Assembly (NCBI RefSeq): GCF_020085105.1
Contig: NC_058063.1
Location: 17,454,262-17,518,261, forward strand
Source: Siniperca chuatsi
Lineage: Eukaryota > Chordata > Actinopteri > Centrarchiformes > Sinipercidae
Direction: 5' to 3'
Length of the DNA stretch: 64,000 nucleotides
Below, in pieces: positions 1-37,802 of this stretch. The translations under genes were made by a program, and so were the position numbers. The notes beneath the pieces are model-generated. The model saw only the letters and a program-made list of their open reading frames with translations, ran no database searches and had not been told where the DNA came from. Position 1 is the stretch's first letter. The number at the start of each line of letters is the position of its first letter.

Positions 1-165
1 AGCCCTTTAAGCAGTTTTCATACAGGAGACTTAAAATGACTTAGTGAATTACAGATTGTAGAGCTAAAGACCATATTTTTCTGGTCTATATAACATTATC
101 CTGACTCAAGTCATAGGAAGCCTATCAAAGCTGTAACATTTGAGTGATGTGCAGTCTTTTAATAC

Positions 166-10542
<10,377 letters not shown>

Positions 10543-10579
10543 CCCTTGTTCTTAAATCTGTGTCCAAGACTTGAACATA
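10543..10579 (-). other. khnyn: 5'UTR part of the khnyn start-codon exon
   Basis: On the minus strand the sequence TGTTTTTCGCAG ends at 10580, a pyrimidine-rich acceptor, and 37 bases later the khnyn ATG begins. The start codon therefore sits in an internal exon, and at least one upstream non-coding exon should exist. One candidate is at 12523 and upward, where the minus strand reads CTCAC|GTAAGA, a good donor. Confidence 0.5.
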
Positions 10580-10599
10580 CTGCGAAAAACACAAGGAAT

Positions 10600-12500
10600 T
10601 AGGTGTTTTTTTCAGTGCAGCTTCAAAAATGATCTGAATATTGAAACAACTGGTTCATAACAATAATTAAAGGTATAATACTGTGCACAACTTTAGGAGG
10701 TAAAATCAACCACAAGTCCAAAGGAGCACTGGTATAAGAAAACATCCAGTTATCGAGCTTAAAAGTCTGTTGCCAAAGTTGCAGGTTGAGTTAAAAGACT
10801 TTTGGATGTTGGATGAAATTTGCATCAGTTCTTCATCTTCGTCCTCATTGTAATTTGATTAGCCTCTTCTGGCAATGACTGATGAAGCTGATGCGTATCA
10901 AACTGAAAATACGTGATTTATCAGGAACAACTAACAACACCAGTATATTGTTATAGTTACTGTTAATTATCCAGGACCGCTCTTGTGTCTCTGTATTAGG
11001 TGATACTTAAGTTATCATTATATATTTTCATCATAATTTAAAGTTAATGCTTTTAATTTAAAAGCCCCAAGCCCCCACACTGTAAAGTGTTACTTTTCTT
11101 TGTGTGAAGCATTTGTTGCAGAGTGACGGTGATGTGTCAAATAACAGTATGAGTGGGCGATGCTGCGATTTCCAGATTCGGATCAGACGGCTATGACATG
11201 TACCTACAGTAAGTTACATATTTACCCTGCATTTACTATACATACAGTATGGCGGGAACTGTATATTCTGTGTACTCTTTCATTATGCTATTACTACAGT
11301 ATAGTCGACACTCCTCAAATCAGCCTTTGTACCTTCATATCTGTACTATATTTCACAATATATTAGTATCAAAGGACAAATGCACTCTTTGGGAACGATT
11401 CCCCTCCTGTAACTTTTCTCAGTTTTTTGTTATTGTGAAATATTGGATGATTTGACCCTTTTTGGACCTCGAACGGGTATTTAAATAAAACCATGTGAGA
11501 AGTTTAGAGGGGAAATCTCTGCTAACAACTCATAGACATGAAACATGACGAGGAGCCCCAACTAGATACCTGAAGGAGCCACAAGCCAAAGAAATTGGGA
11601 AGGGAAAAATAAATAAGCAAAATAGGTTTCCTTTCATTTTCTTTGCAATATGGATGACTAGATTAACTGAGATTGTTATTGTTGTTTTATTTTACCTGTT
11701 AATTGATTTAAATTGTTTAGTTTTTTAATAGAATTTTGTTGTTTGATGCATTGTTAATGTTGTAACTTTATTGTTTACTTTATAAAGTGCAAGTGCAAAC
11801 ATTGCTGCCTATATATAATTGATTTGAATATGGACTCCAGGAAGAGTTGCTGTTGCCTGGCAACAACAAATGGTTACCCCTATGAACTGGTCTAATCTTT
11901 AATATTATTTTACAGGCTTATCACGTGTTTTTTTAAATGTAAAATCTTAATCGGAAACTTGTCAAATGAATGTAGTGGAGTAAAAAAAGTACAATATTTT
12001 CTGAAATATAAATATTAGTGAATAGAACTTCTAGAAATAGAAGTATAAAGTAGCATAAAATGGAAATATTCCAGTAAAGTACAAGTACCCCTCCACCACT
12101 TTGCACCTGATGCGCATACTTTTGCAAACTCCAACATGTAAACAAGCCTGCAGTGCCCGTCTCTCCGCTCATAACCTATTATTAATATACTGACATATTA
12201 TTTGCAACTACTTTGGCAGATTCACATCATACTCTGCGTCTGCAGCTCCCCACACGGTTAGTTTAATCTGCAATAAAACGCAGTTTCAAAGCGTGTAGAA
12301 AGAAACTGTATTACCAGCGTATAAAATAGGCTATGTCGTGATAATTTGGCAACAGTCTGAGTATTATGAAACATTTATCTCAGTGCAGGCTAATAGACCT
12401 ATTGAACGTGTTTTTCTTAGCAAAGACAGAGCAGGAAACACATAAACCGCTTGACAGGACATAAAAATAGACCGTTAAAACCAATGAAAGTATACAAATA
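10600..12500. other. Probable khnyn 5'UTR intron, repeat-containing
   Basis: No coding exon was found in about 1.9 kb. A partial copy of the teleost repeat ending in CCTCCACCACTTTGCACCTG (about 11905-12110) resembles the end of the MITE found in ripk3 intron 2. Short ORFs at 11160-11455 and 11933-12172 overlap repeats and lack motifs. The assignment as a 5'UTR intron depends on the inferred upstream exon near 12.5 kb. Confidence 0.4.
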
Positions 12501-12550
12501 TCTTTCTGCATTGTTTTCTTACGTGAGGTCGATCACTCTGCGCCTTTCAA

Positions 12551-12562
12551 AGTTTCGTTTCC
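12551..12562 (-). promoter_or_regulatory. ISRE-like element, likely khnyn promoter or first exon
   Basis: The minus strand reads GGAAACGAAACT, which matches the ISRE core GAAANNGAAA. It lies about 30 bases upstream (in transcript sense) of the candidate first-exon donor at 12517-12522. ISREs bind IRF/ISGF3 factors and drive interferon-stimulated genes. This would fit an antiviral khnyn gene, but the promoter location itself is inferred. Confidence 0.5.
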
Positions 12563-12787
12563 AGCAGCCTGCTACAGGGAGGCAGTGCAGCTCGCTTCAG
12601 GCTTCCGCAATCATAAAACAACAACATGTATCTGTACAAAGTTCAACACACGCTGTAATGTCGCAAAAATGATCGAAAATCGGGTGGTAACAATCGCCCC
12701 TGCTGTTGCTGGGGCGGCCAGGCGGATGAGGAAGTCTGCGCTTGATCTAGACCTCAGCTCCCCGGTGGAAACCCCGAAGACAAAACC

Positions 12788-12798
12788 GAAACTAAACG

Positions 12799-12802
<4 letters not shown>
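12788..12802 (+). promoter_or_regulatory. Second GAAAC-repeat, ISRE/IRF-like site
   Basis: The plus strand reads GAAACTAAACGAAAC, with GAAAC units at both ends, 226 bases from the first ISRE-like site and next to a (CA)n tract. The spacing is not a perfect ISRE. It may be a weaker IRF site or a chance product of the adjoining A/C-rich run. Confidence 0.3.

Positions 12803-12859
<57 letters not shown>
12801..12859. repeat. (AC)n microsatellite
   Basis: An uninterrupted AC dinucleotide run of about 59 bases. It creates poly-Thr-His and poly-Cys-Val ORFs on the two strands (12585-12923 and 12611-12910), which should not be read as genes. Confidence 0.95.
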
Positions 12860-12860
<1 letters not shown>

Positions 12861-13464
12861 CGCTCATGGCAGTGGCAGGGCGGGTACTTCTGGATGGAAA
12901 TGGCAGTCATTGTGTCGCTGTAATACCCTAAAGATACTACTTCACGTCCTAATGTCCCTTTAATAACGGCTTTTTAAAAGTTTTTGTCTGGGTTAAATCG
13001 CATGTATTAAACATAAATGATTGTTATAGCTAATGATCATACATGACAAAGTTGTAAAAGTGTACATTTATAGCCTATATTTTTTGAATATATTTAAAAA
13101 AAATAAAAGTGTGTGTCAGGGTCGAACAGGAGATAAAGGGGATTTCCACTGACGTCAGAAGGGGGTTTTCTTTCATTTTTTTTGCGTTCATATGTTTTTG
13201 TTAACTCCTTGTTGACAATGACAGACAGGCTTTATAGAGGAGACTGGAGGCTGTTTCACATTTCTGTCTCAATATCTCCTAGTCCAGTAGAGAAGGATTA
13301 TTCAAAAATACACTTTTATCTGTTTTTATCTATTTCATAATCTCCATACTTGCAGGGAGTCTGTGTTAAAGACAGGAAGAACAATGTCACCTCCTACACT
13401 ACATCCTGTGTTTGTTGGGGTGAAATGCAGCATCTAATGGATACATGAAACACAATATGCCATT

Positions 13465-13795
13465 TAAATGATGAGTCTGGAAATATTCTGTATTTTTGCT
13501 TATTGTCAACAAATCCAGAAACCTACAATCGATTCTGTTTGAGTAACGTTTATTTTAAACTACAGTGCCCAGTTGTTTTAGGAAATTACTTAGCCTTTTT
13601 ATGAAAATGTAACTAGACATTTGTGACCTGTTTTTAAAGATTTATGTCTATAGGAGCAAATGGATTTGAGTGCCACAGACAAAGTAGGAAAGTGAGAAAA
13701 TACTGAGAGACACATTGTTGACTTTGGTCTTTCTGTAGGTTTGGTTGACAATAACAAAAATTATAAAAATATAGATTACACCAGCCATATCCATT
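13465..13795. repeat. MITE with TTGTCAAC terminal repeats, copy 1
   Basis: The left arm contains TATTTTTGCTTATTGTCAAC and the right arm GTTGACAATAACAAAAATTA, an inverted pair. A related copy lies at 28115-28390 downstream of ripk3 and shares the arm TATTTTTGTTATTGTCAACA and the segment with CAGTTGGGCACTGTA. Two copies with inverted ends and no ORF indicate a non-autonomous DNA transposon family. Confidence 0.65.
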
Positions 13796-13856
13796 AGAGC
13801 AGTTTTTATTTATTTAAGGTAAACAACTATGTGTGTGTGTGGGGGGGTGTTTAAAT

Positions 13857-14308
13857 GAGTGCTCCACTGATCAAAATCAATGCAGCAGAACAAGAGATGT
13901 CATCCTTTTTATTCCACACATTCTCCTTCCTTGTCAAAATGTGGCGCCTACATTACCCACAATGCAATGTGACTGCTGACAGCTCTGTGGGAGATTTGGG
14001 TGTGTTATGCTAGTAGCTGCTAATGTAGCCTCGAGCCGCTAGACTCAAACAGAGATGAGGAGCGGGCTACAGAGGTCTGGTAAGCTCACTTCTTTCTAAC
14101 TCCACACCCCCAGATTTCTTTTCATTTTCAAACTTGTAGTCTTCAGAGCCAACAGACGCTGACTACAGTGACATCACTTGGGGTAATTGATCTCTTTAGC
14201 TCCCTCTGGAGCTGCAAAAGGCTGTATACAACTATTTTCACATATGCAGTAGTACTCAAGACTTATAAAGAGACTTTTGATGCGTAAAATCAGTGGAGTT
14301 CCCCTTTA
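13857..14308. repeat. TIR-bounded repeat carrying a ZNF143-like motif
   Basis: The left end GTGCTCCACTGAT (13859-13871) is nearly the reverse complement of ATCAGTGGAGTTCCCC near 14290-14305. The element ends in the TTCCCCTTTAA-type terminus seen in many fish repeats. Inside it are CTACATTACCCACAATGC at 13948-13965, which resembles the ZNF143/SBS promoter motif, and the short candidate exon at 14055-14079. Confidence 0.5.
13948..13965 (+). promoter_or_regulatory. ZNF143/SBS-like motif
   Basis: CTACATTACCCACAATGC matches the CTACA-n-CCCA-n-ATGC pattern of ZNF143 sites, which usually mark vertebrate housekeeping promoters. It stands about 90 bases before an ATG with a good donor. A related CCCACAATGCAATG string occurs in the MITE at 415-811, so it may simply belong to repeat DNA. 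Confidence 0.3.
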
Positions 14309-15554
14309 ACTTGAATCTGGAGTCACAGTGGTGATGTCATTTCAGCACACACTTATCATGTGACTATAAATTAAAAAAAAAAAACACTCTACTCCCGGGA
14401 CTACACTAGGTTTCAAGTCTGTATATGTCACTGTTTTTGCTATATAATAATGACTTGTGAGAGACAGGGCCGGATTTACCCTTTGGGAGCAAAAATGAGC
14501 AGTGGGCCCCAATTCAGGCCTTCTCCACACTCATTCCCATGACCCATTTCGCCCCAGAAACCAATCTTACACTGGCATATTATCCTGCCCCACCCAGGTG
14601 TGCTGTATGCCAGTTAGTTTGTGATTTGTGTGTAAATTGAACTATATGTTCATTACTGAGGTCATAGTTAGTGGTAGTGTTGTACTGGACTGCATTATAT
14701 TCAGAGGCGTTTCTAATGTTCTGAACCTCTCGTGTATGTAAACAGTGAGGACAAAAGTTAGAAACACCGCTCAATAAATGCTAAAAAATCGAATTTAATC
14801 AACACCTCTATGACAGAGTCAACAAAAACTGAAATTATAATATCATAAAAGTGGACTTTATGACAGAACAGTATTGGACTGCATTAGGTAATTTGGGATT
14901 GGTGTTAAGTCATTTTATGTAAACCACTCATTTACTGTAAATCATTTTGCAGACTACGCCCTCTGCTGGCAACATTTAGAAACGTCTTTAGTCTTTTGAT
15001 CCCTTTATGGTGTAAACATTATTATTAGTGTGTTTGGCAATAAAAGGTATGTGCTTGTGAGGTGGTTTAAAGAAAACCCCCACTTAGTTGGGTGTCATGG
15101 TGGCTTAGTGGTCTAAGACGTGTACCTTGTAACCTCAGCTTCCCTGGTTTGAATCCAGCTGGGGAGCTGTGTAGCATATCACCCCTGTCTTTCTCTTCCC
15201 CCATATAAGACTGTCTGCTTCTTGACTTAATCACAGCAAGACAGGAAAATTGGCTGTAAAATTGTTAAATGTTTCTGTCCAATTGTGAGCCTTTGGACCA
15301 AATCTGATAATCAGATTTCTCATAAATTGGAGGTATTTAAAGTGTTAACTAACTTACTGTATGTTACAACCACACTCAAGCAGAAGTAAAATATTGATTT
15401 GTGGGATGAGCTTTCACTTCTGCTTTCGCCTCTTTAGGTGGAACAAGAGCTGCTGCTGCGAGTAGAAAGTCACTGAATGAGCAGGAGGGTTTTTACACTC
15501 TTCTACCTCCGTCGGTACGGTTGAATGATGAGGAAGAAGATTACATCCCTGAGG
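14055..15554 (+). other. Candidate two-exon orphan coding segment
   Basis: Exon 1 would be 14055-14079 (ATG, eight codons, then G|GTAAGC). Exon 2 would be 15438-15554, bounded by CTCTTTAG and G|GTGAGT. Joined, they stay in frame for 47 codons. Exon 2 reads NEQEGFYTLLPPSVRLNDE followed by acidic residues, which looks like real protein and not repeat noise. A third piece may start after the AG at about 16287-16288 and stop within ten codons. I do not recognise the family. The phase does not join ripk3 in frame. Exon 1 sits inside a repeat, which lowers confidence. The segment could be an alternative ripk3 5' leader, a small gene, or a relic exon of a lost neighbour. Confidence 0.3.
14460..15400. 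other. Repeat-rich spacer between khnyn and ripk3
   Basis: The stretch 14640-14900 (GGTCATAGTTAGTGGTAGTG ... ACTGGACTGCATTA) resembles the fish repeat seen again at 46300-46560 and 58590-58840. The remainder, including GGTGTCATGGTGGCTTAGTG near 15094, looks like old SINE-like or simple spacer DNA. No conserved ORF was found. Confidence 0.4.
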
Positions 15555-17412
15555 GTGAGTGGTTCCCCGTTTCGAAAAATCACCTTGATATTCTTATTTG
15601 TGTTCTTTAGTGTCTGAGGTACTGTTTTGATCTGGAAATTGTCGTACTTTCTAGTGGTTTCTACCTTTTAGCGTTTATTATCTTTTGACTCATATGGGCC
15701 TAGTATGTTTAAGTAATGTGAATGTGTTGTGTTAAACTCATATGTTCAACTACTGTAGGTTTACAACCTATTTTTTGAGCTTTAAAACTAAAAAAGGGGA
15801 AAAGTTTAGATTGTCTTTACGGGGTAGAGAAAATAGCAGGTAGCCTGTACCTTATAATATAATACAATCCAATACAACAACACAATGTACCAAAGAGCTG
15901 AATCAACACAATCTCAAGACATTATAAGATTCATAGAGGTAATAATTATGGCAGTAATGTTGTATTATTATATTTCACAGGCCTTCCTGTTGTTTTGTCC
16001 ACCCCCTGAGCTTAGCCTGAACAACAAATAATGTGGTTTCCTGTAGTGTGAGTAGGTGTCTATGTGACTTTAGGTCCTTGTAAAATTGATGTGCCGCTGT
16101 GTGAAATGTGAAACCATCGCACATTTACAAAATGGAACTTAGAAAAGAAACTCAAGTTCCTCAGAAGACACTTTTGTCCTTTTCTTTGATGAGTTAAGAG
16201 CCAGAAAAGGCATGAAACATCATTTTATCACCCTGACAGACCCTGCAACTACTAACTGTTCATTTTGATTTACTTCCTGGTTGACCAGATAGAAAGAGCT
16301 ACAGTGTGACATGAGATGAGTTGAAGAAAGGATTTTTTAACTTTAAGTTGAAGAGAAAAGGCAAAGTTTCCCAAATGTGAGTATTTTGTCCCCCCCCCCT
16401 CTGTTTTATAAATTAAATATCTTTAGATTATTGCAATTTGAAGACATCAGAAAAGGCTAGGTGGGTATTTTTCACTACTTTATGAACCAAACAATTGATT
16501 TATTGAAAAAATAATGACTAGAGCCAGGACGATTCGTGGGCCATGGTGCATGATCTGATACAAAAACAACACAGATACATTTGTAATGATACGGTACAGT
16601 GAGATTCAAAGCCGATTCTCGATAGGATTTGATATCTGATTCAGGAATAAAAGCATATATATATAGTTATGACTTTACCTAAACAAACTCATTATTTCCT
16701 CAATTTTTATTTAAATAACACAAGTATGTTAAGTATATATAAAGCATAAGTATATAAAAAAAGTTAAGTCTACCGTCACAACAACAGTAGTAAACATGTG
16801 CACTGATACACTGGCAGGGCCGTAACCAGAATTTTATAAACACTAAGGTCATAAATCTAAATCCCCCTCAACGCCACACCACCCACCCAAAGAATAAAAG
16901 TTTGATGAGGCACGGTTCAATTATATTTTATGTAAATTTGTGTCTCCTTAAATGCTTACGGCATTTAGACAAGGTTAGTGAGTAACTGCTGAACATAGCA
17001 AAGCATTTAGCAGCTAAACAGAGCTAAAAGAATATTGGACTTACATTCATAAGGTGGACACAAACGTGTCTCCAAATTAATGCTAATGTTATTTATATAT
17101 ATCCATAACTGCCGGATGTGTAAATAAGCCACAACTTGCTAATAAGTTCACAATATCAACTTAAAAGGTGATGATATGTCAGTGTGTTTACAGCTTCCTT
17201 AAATAAAACAAGTGGCTTCAGTAATTACCTTTAAATTGCTTCTGATCTGTTCATCTTTACACCCCTAATCAGACTGAGGTTTAATTAGACTTCGTAGAGG
17301 CCCTTTGGCAAAACAGGACACCTTCACATCCAGGAATTAAATCAGCAACCTGTTGAAACAAACTCTTCAGGTCTGTCAGGGTTTAATTGTCATGAATAAT
17401 TTCCTCCTCCAG
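15555..17412. other. Spacer upstream of the ripk3 start exon
   Basis: About 1.9 kb of AT-rich sequence with poly-C (16390-16399) and repeat fragments (for example GATTCGTGGGCCATGGTGCA near 16530). It ends in TTTCCTCCTCCAG at 17400-17412, a strong acceptor six bases before the ripk3 ATG. The ripk3 first coding exon is therefore probably preceded by a non-coding exon somewhere upstream. Confidence 0.45.
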
Positions 17413-17418
17413 TGAACT

Positions 17419-26914
<9,496 letters not shown>

Positions 26915-27575
26915 AGCCTGAAGGACAAGAAAGGAGGAGTTGACTGAGTTCATAGAGTTTACATTGAGTTCTCTAATTTTCTTTTACAGTTCTCAATGCT
27001 TCGTTTTATCCTTTCTTGCACAACAGGAAGGTCATGTTTTGTAAGAGAAGCTCCCTGTAAGAAGGCAAAGCTGCATTTAAAAAAAAATCTTTTCTGTTTT
27101 TGCTTTTCAAATCTGGACAGGATTCTGTTATTGTTTCAGTAGCATGCAGGCTTTTAAAATTATGTTTTGGTATATTTTAACAGTCTTCATTTATTCTGTT
27201 AGAACATTTTAAACCCATGAGCAAAACCTCACACTTCCTTTTTGCCCTGTCAGCAGTATAAACATGCCAAGTCTGGTCATATGGTTTTGCTTTTCCACCA
27301 ACTGTGGTCAACATATAGCCACAGCCATAGTGGCTGCTCACCATCAGGTGCCAAAAACTGCCTTAACAACAGATGAACTATTAATGAAAACAGATTGATA
27401 CATGTCTTAAATAGATGTCTTTATAGTTTTTATTGTTTGTTTTAGCCTGAATGCCAAGTGCACATATGAAGAGTGTCAGAAATGTACTAACTCCTTAATA
27501 CTTTTATTATTCATTTTCCTAACACTGGAATCTTCACCCCTTTGGTATGGTATAGAGGTTAAAACAAACATGAAG

Positions 27576-27581
27576 AATAAA
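27576..27581 (+). other. Candidate ripk3 polyadenylation signal
   Basis: A canonical AATAAA about 660 bases after the ripk3 stop codon. It is followed by a T-rich stretch, fitting a 3'UTR of this length. Other AATAAA-like strings exist, so this is a plausible but unproven site. Confidence 0.35.
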
Positions 27582-28114
27582 TGGTACATTTTTTATCCCA
27601 GCCTGGCTACCTTCACTTGCACTGAAATATTTAATTGAATCATCAAAATATACTGTGTATATGTTTTTGGAAAGAGCAAATCCCTGTGTTTTAGTACTTC
27701 TTGCATGTATTTGGTTTATTTTATACTTTAAATACCTTGTACCTTTTATATACCTTTTGTGGGTACATCTTTACAAACTCATGTGCAGCCAAGAAAATGT
27801 TCAAACCCAAATAACTTATACATTTTATATACTTTTTACAATGATTTTTAAAATGTACATTTTTAAATGAATTTTCTAAAAAATGTCAAACACATTTTGT
27901 TGAATTTTAACAGAAGTGTGTATAAAATTATACACAAAAGAGCCAGAGTTTTGCAGTTGATGTAATGGTGCTGCCATAAAATGTTGGCATCTTGAATACT
28001 TCACTCAGTACAAGCATGATGTAGCTTCAATGAAGTGTTGGAACAAGCATGTATGGAATATTTATGTGATATTGTTTTGCATTATGAAAAAAGAATTGCT
28101 TCATTGCTTTATAT

Positions 28115-28390
28115 TAATGGATAAGTCTGGCGTTATTCTATATTTTTGTTATTGTCAACAAATCCCATAAAAAGACCAAAACCAACAAAGTACTTTCTGA
28201 CTTCTCTACCCTGTCTGTGGCTCTCAGTCCCAAGCTTGTTTGTTTCTACTGAAGACATAAATCTCAAATCTTAAAAAAACAGCTTGCAAATATATAGTTT
28301 TATTATTTTTTAAAAGGCTCAGGAACTTCCTAAAACAGTTGGGCACTGTAATTCTTAGTAAATGTTACTCAAACAGGAGTACTAGTTTCA
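28115..28390. repeat. MITE with TTGTCAAC terminal repeats, copy 2
   Basis: Related to 13465-13795. It shares ATATTTTTGTTATTGTCAAC, a stretch with CTTCTCTACCCTGTCTGTGG, and AACAGTTGGGCACTGTAATT. It lies between the convergent ripk3 and cerebellin genes. Confidence 0.55.
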
Positions 28391-28424
28391 GTGGCGGGTT
28401 AACACATTTGGTGCTCTAGTGAGT

Positions 28425-28680
28425 ACTACTCACTAGAGCTACTCACTCTCCTGGCTCCTGGTTCCCTGTTCACCTGCGCACCTGCCATTAATCAGTTCGT
28501 CGCCTCTCGATCTACTCCAGCCTGGTCTGGATCTGCCATTTACCATCGCCCCTCTGTCTGTTTCTGCCAGCCACTCCTCCTCCAATCCCCTGTTTCCTTA
28601 CTATAAACCTTCTTTAACCTCACCTTATCTCCCATGTCTGTTCTGCGCTTGGGCCCAACCTGCAACACTGTAACATTAAT
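28425..28680. repeat. GC-richer repeat fragment, possible retroelement tail
   Basis: The stretch from CTCACTCTCCTGGCTCCTGG to GGGCCCAACCTGCAACACTG is compositionally unlike its AT-rich surroundings. It has the style of retroelement 3' ends in fish (TCTGCGCTTGGGCCC followed by CAACACTGTAAC). No second copy is visible in the window, so this is a composition-based call. Confidence 0.35.
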
Positions 28681-31228
28681 GGATAATGAAAACAATAATT
28701 AGTTTCATATTTTCAAAATATGGAAACTCCATGAACATTCCATATGTCTTTAAACAAACAAATTAAAAATGGGGTTTGGAGAGGCACACAAGGTCAGTTC
28801 CCATTAAATTGATTAATGGAAGTATCTGTATGGAAGTATGTGTTGTATTGCAGTTTTTTCAGTCAAGAGAAGGGCCCAAAGAAAAGCCTTGTTTTTTTTT
28901 CCAAAATGAAGATCCCCTCCCCACCTAAAATTTTATTTTGGTTACATGTTAAATGCTCTGTCATCTGTCAATCAGTGTGGGCGGTTACTTTCCTTGGGTT
29001 GTCTGTTGATGAACTTTGATGCCTGTAGGTGGCCCTCCTGTTTTTCTGTTCAGCTATAGTGTCTTTTGACATCTACCCATGTCTTCTATTTATTCCAAAC
29101 AAATCACTTCTGTTGCTGCTGAAAATGTATAATTCATCACTTCCAGTTCACCAGGAAGGAATCAAAATGAACATTAACTTATATTAAATGTCAGATTATA
29201 ACTTTAATTACACTGTTGTTAAAAATGCTTTGATTGATGTTACCTGTTTTCTGTGATCAGCTTTGGTGTTCCTTTGGTGTTCTAGTTTTGGAAACAAAGT
29301 CTTCACATTGTTTTGTACACCAGACACAAATCTCCAAAGTGCTAACACAGGCCTCTGCTGTGCACCAGGACGTTGAGACTAATCGGTTTTGATGGTCCAG
29401 AGTGAACTCGGCAGGCTTCTGGCACCGGATCCCTCCCTTCACTGCCAATCCTCCATCTGCCACCGGATCCACTGCAGAGAGACGCACCGTCGCTGTGTGT
29501 CATCGGGACGACAAACTCAAACAAGCATATGTATAGTTTAAGGTTTTTACAATAAAGCCGCAATTTTGATGCTTAAATTATATTTTTGCATGAAGCTGGT
29601 ACAGTAGGCCAACTGTATCTGAGAAAAGTATCAGTAGTGGAGTGTAAAAATGTTGTAGTGTAAGCCTTCCTTTATCCTTAATACTACTTAGGGGGAACAC
29701 AGCAGGGATGCACATTATTTTCAGAACAACAATCTGTCTGCATCAAGTGATTTACAGAGCGCATGTAAAGTGCAGTAGAGGTGGTTTGGAGACCATAATA
29801 GTGTCAGCATTAACCAAGGACATGTGATAAGCATGTCCTTGTCAGATAGCTAAATGTGCAAGCCTGTGAGAAATGAACAGTAAATGTTCAAATGTATGCA
29901 TAATAGAAGGTTAGTTAAGAACAGTTAACAAGCTAGGGTGGGCTTTTCTTGTTTTGCATAAGACTATTTATTGTTTGCTAGCCTCAATGGACATTTTTAA
30001 GAGCAAAACGATGGAAGTTGAAATGCAAATAAAGTATGATAATACCAATGATTTCATCAGTTTTTAAATGACAAAATTTAGTATGTTTAAAGGTTATCAG
30101 ATAAATAAATAATCTAACTCAATAATCAATAAATAATTCTGCTAGTTGGAAATTTTATCAAAAGTAAAAGAAATATAAAGCTTTATACTTTTCCTTTAAC
30201 CTCCAATCAGTGGGTAAAAAAGTGTGTGTGGGGTAGCTAGCTAAACACAGAAAACACCAGCCTTTTTAACTAGCTACCTAGTGGAAGCTAACTTTTGTTG
30301 TACAACTACACCAGGGGTGCAGAGGGCACAATTTGCATCATAATTAATTAATTAGTCATAACTTTGTCAAATCTTAACACACAGACATGATACACATATT
30401 TTGATTCAGTGTTACTTACACTTCTCAAGGATATCATTATCTCCATGTCCATCGTGAATAAATGTCCATAAATCAGAGAAAAAAGACACTGCTTTAAGAT
30501 GCTGAACCTGCCTGAGAATCATCAGGTTTTTAAGTTTTCTTCAGTATCAAAGTAATCCAGTGATAGTTGTCTGTACCTCCATGGGTACACAGCAAACAGG
30601 AACTGCTAACAGCTGATTGGGCATACTTTTAATGATGCCAAAATGTAAACAAATTAGAGTCTCAGACTAGCCGGCACGCTGACTCTGAGTTATCTAGCTG
30701 ATGCTAATTAGAAGATACTACGCTTCATAATATTATCTACATCTTCAAGGGCATGTCTCTTGTCTTCATCATGGACCACCAACTACTAAATGGATGGACA
30801 GATTTGGTAGATAGAAGAGGCAGAATAAACACAATAATTTTCTTTATTGACACAAAGATTTGCTACTCTGCATTTCATGCATTAAAGGAAAATCACAAAC
30901 CTCTGACAGGCTGACACCTGGTGTAAGCAAGCATAGATGACACATTACAGTAGTCAGACAACAGTGAGCCATAAAAGTGCAATGGAAATGGAAATTACAT
31001 TCAGGATTATTTGGTGCAGAGTGAATTCAACCATTCATCTGATACATATGAAGATGCATCAAAGCAGTTTGAGGTCAACTAACAGCGTGACATTCAGTGT
31101 GTCTCCACTGATGCTTCCTCCTGTCAAATAACACTTGCCCCAAAACAATCTTTATTTTATACCCTGCCCTGCCCTCCATACCCTTGACTATGACAAGAAC
31201 ATGATCTCCCATCGTTCCCCAACCTACT

Positions 31229-37366
<6,138 letters not shown>

Positions 37367-37725
37367 TTAAAGGAGCAGTATGTAGGATTTAGTGGCATCT
37401 AGCAGTGAAATTGCAGTTTACAAGCATTTGAATACTGCTCATCTCACCCTCCCTTTCCAAGTGTGTAGGAGAAGCTATGGTGGCCGCGACATGTGCGAAA
37501 AATGCCAAAGGCCCTATCTAGAGCTGCTGTTTTTTGACCGTTCTGGGCTACTGTAGAAACATGGCGGTGCACTCCCTCTGTAGATATAAATTACTTATTG
37601 TAAGGTAATGAAAACACAGTGATTCTTACTTTTAGGTGATTATACACTAATGAAAACATACTTATGAATATTATCGCCATATTCTGTAAATAGAGCCCCC
37701 TAAATCTTACACACTGAACCTTTAA
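37367..37725. mobile_element. piggyBac-like MITE with TTAA ends
   Basis: The left end is TTAAAGGAGCAGTATGTAGG followed by ATTTA. The right end, TAAATCTTACACACTGAACC followed by TTTAA, is its approximate inverted match. The element is bounded by TTAA at 37367-37370 and 37722-37725, the target site of piggyBac transposons. It has no transposase ORF. This type of element is widespread in fish introns and spacers. Confidence 0.7.
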
Positions 37726-37802
37726 CTCTGCTGGCTTCATTGGGTTTTACTGGGATGTACAGCTGGATGTAATGGGATTTAATAGTGTGATTGGTAATTA
37801 AC

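Larger units (their letters stand above)
27582..31228. other. Spacer between convergent ripk3 and cerebellin genes
   Basis: Apart from the repeats listed separately, the spacer is AT-rich. A GC-richer island at 29257-29487 holds overlapping minus-strand ORFs of 76 and 73 codons behind a possible acceptor (CGTCTCTCTGCAG), with no family motif I recognise. A (CAGTAGTGGAGTG) fragment of the CAGTGGTGGAA MITE family lies near 29632. The section 30650-30830 resembles the AGCTAA-type repeat. Confidence 0.45.

Noticed and set aside
12585-12923. 112- and 99-codon ORFs on both strands
   Set aside because: More than a quarter of each is the translated AC microsatellite, and there is no known motif.
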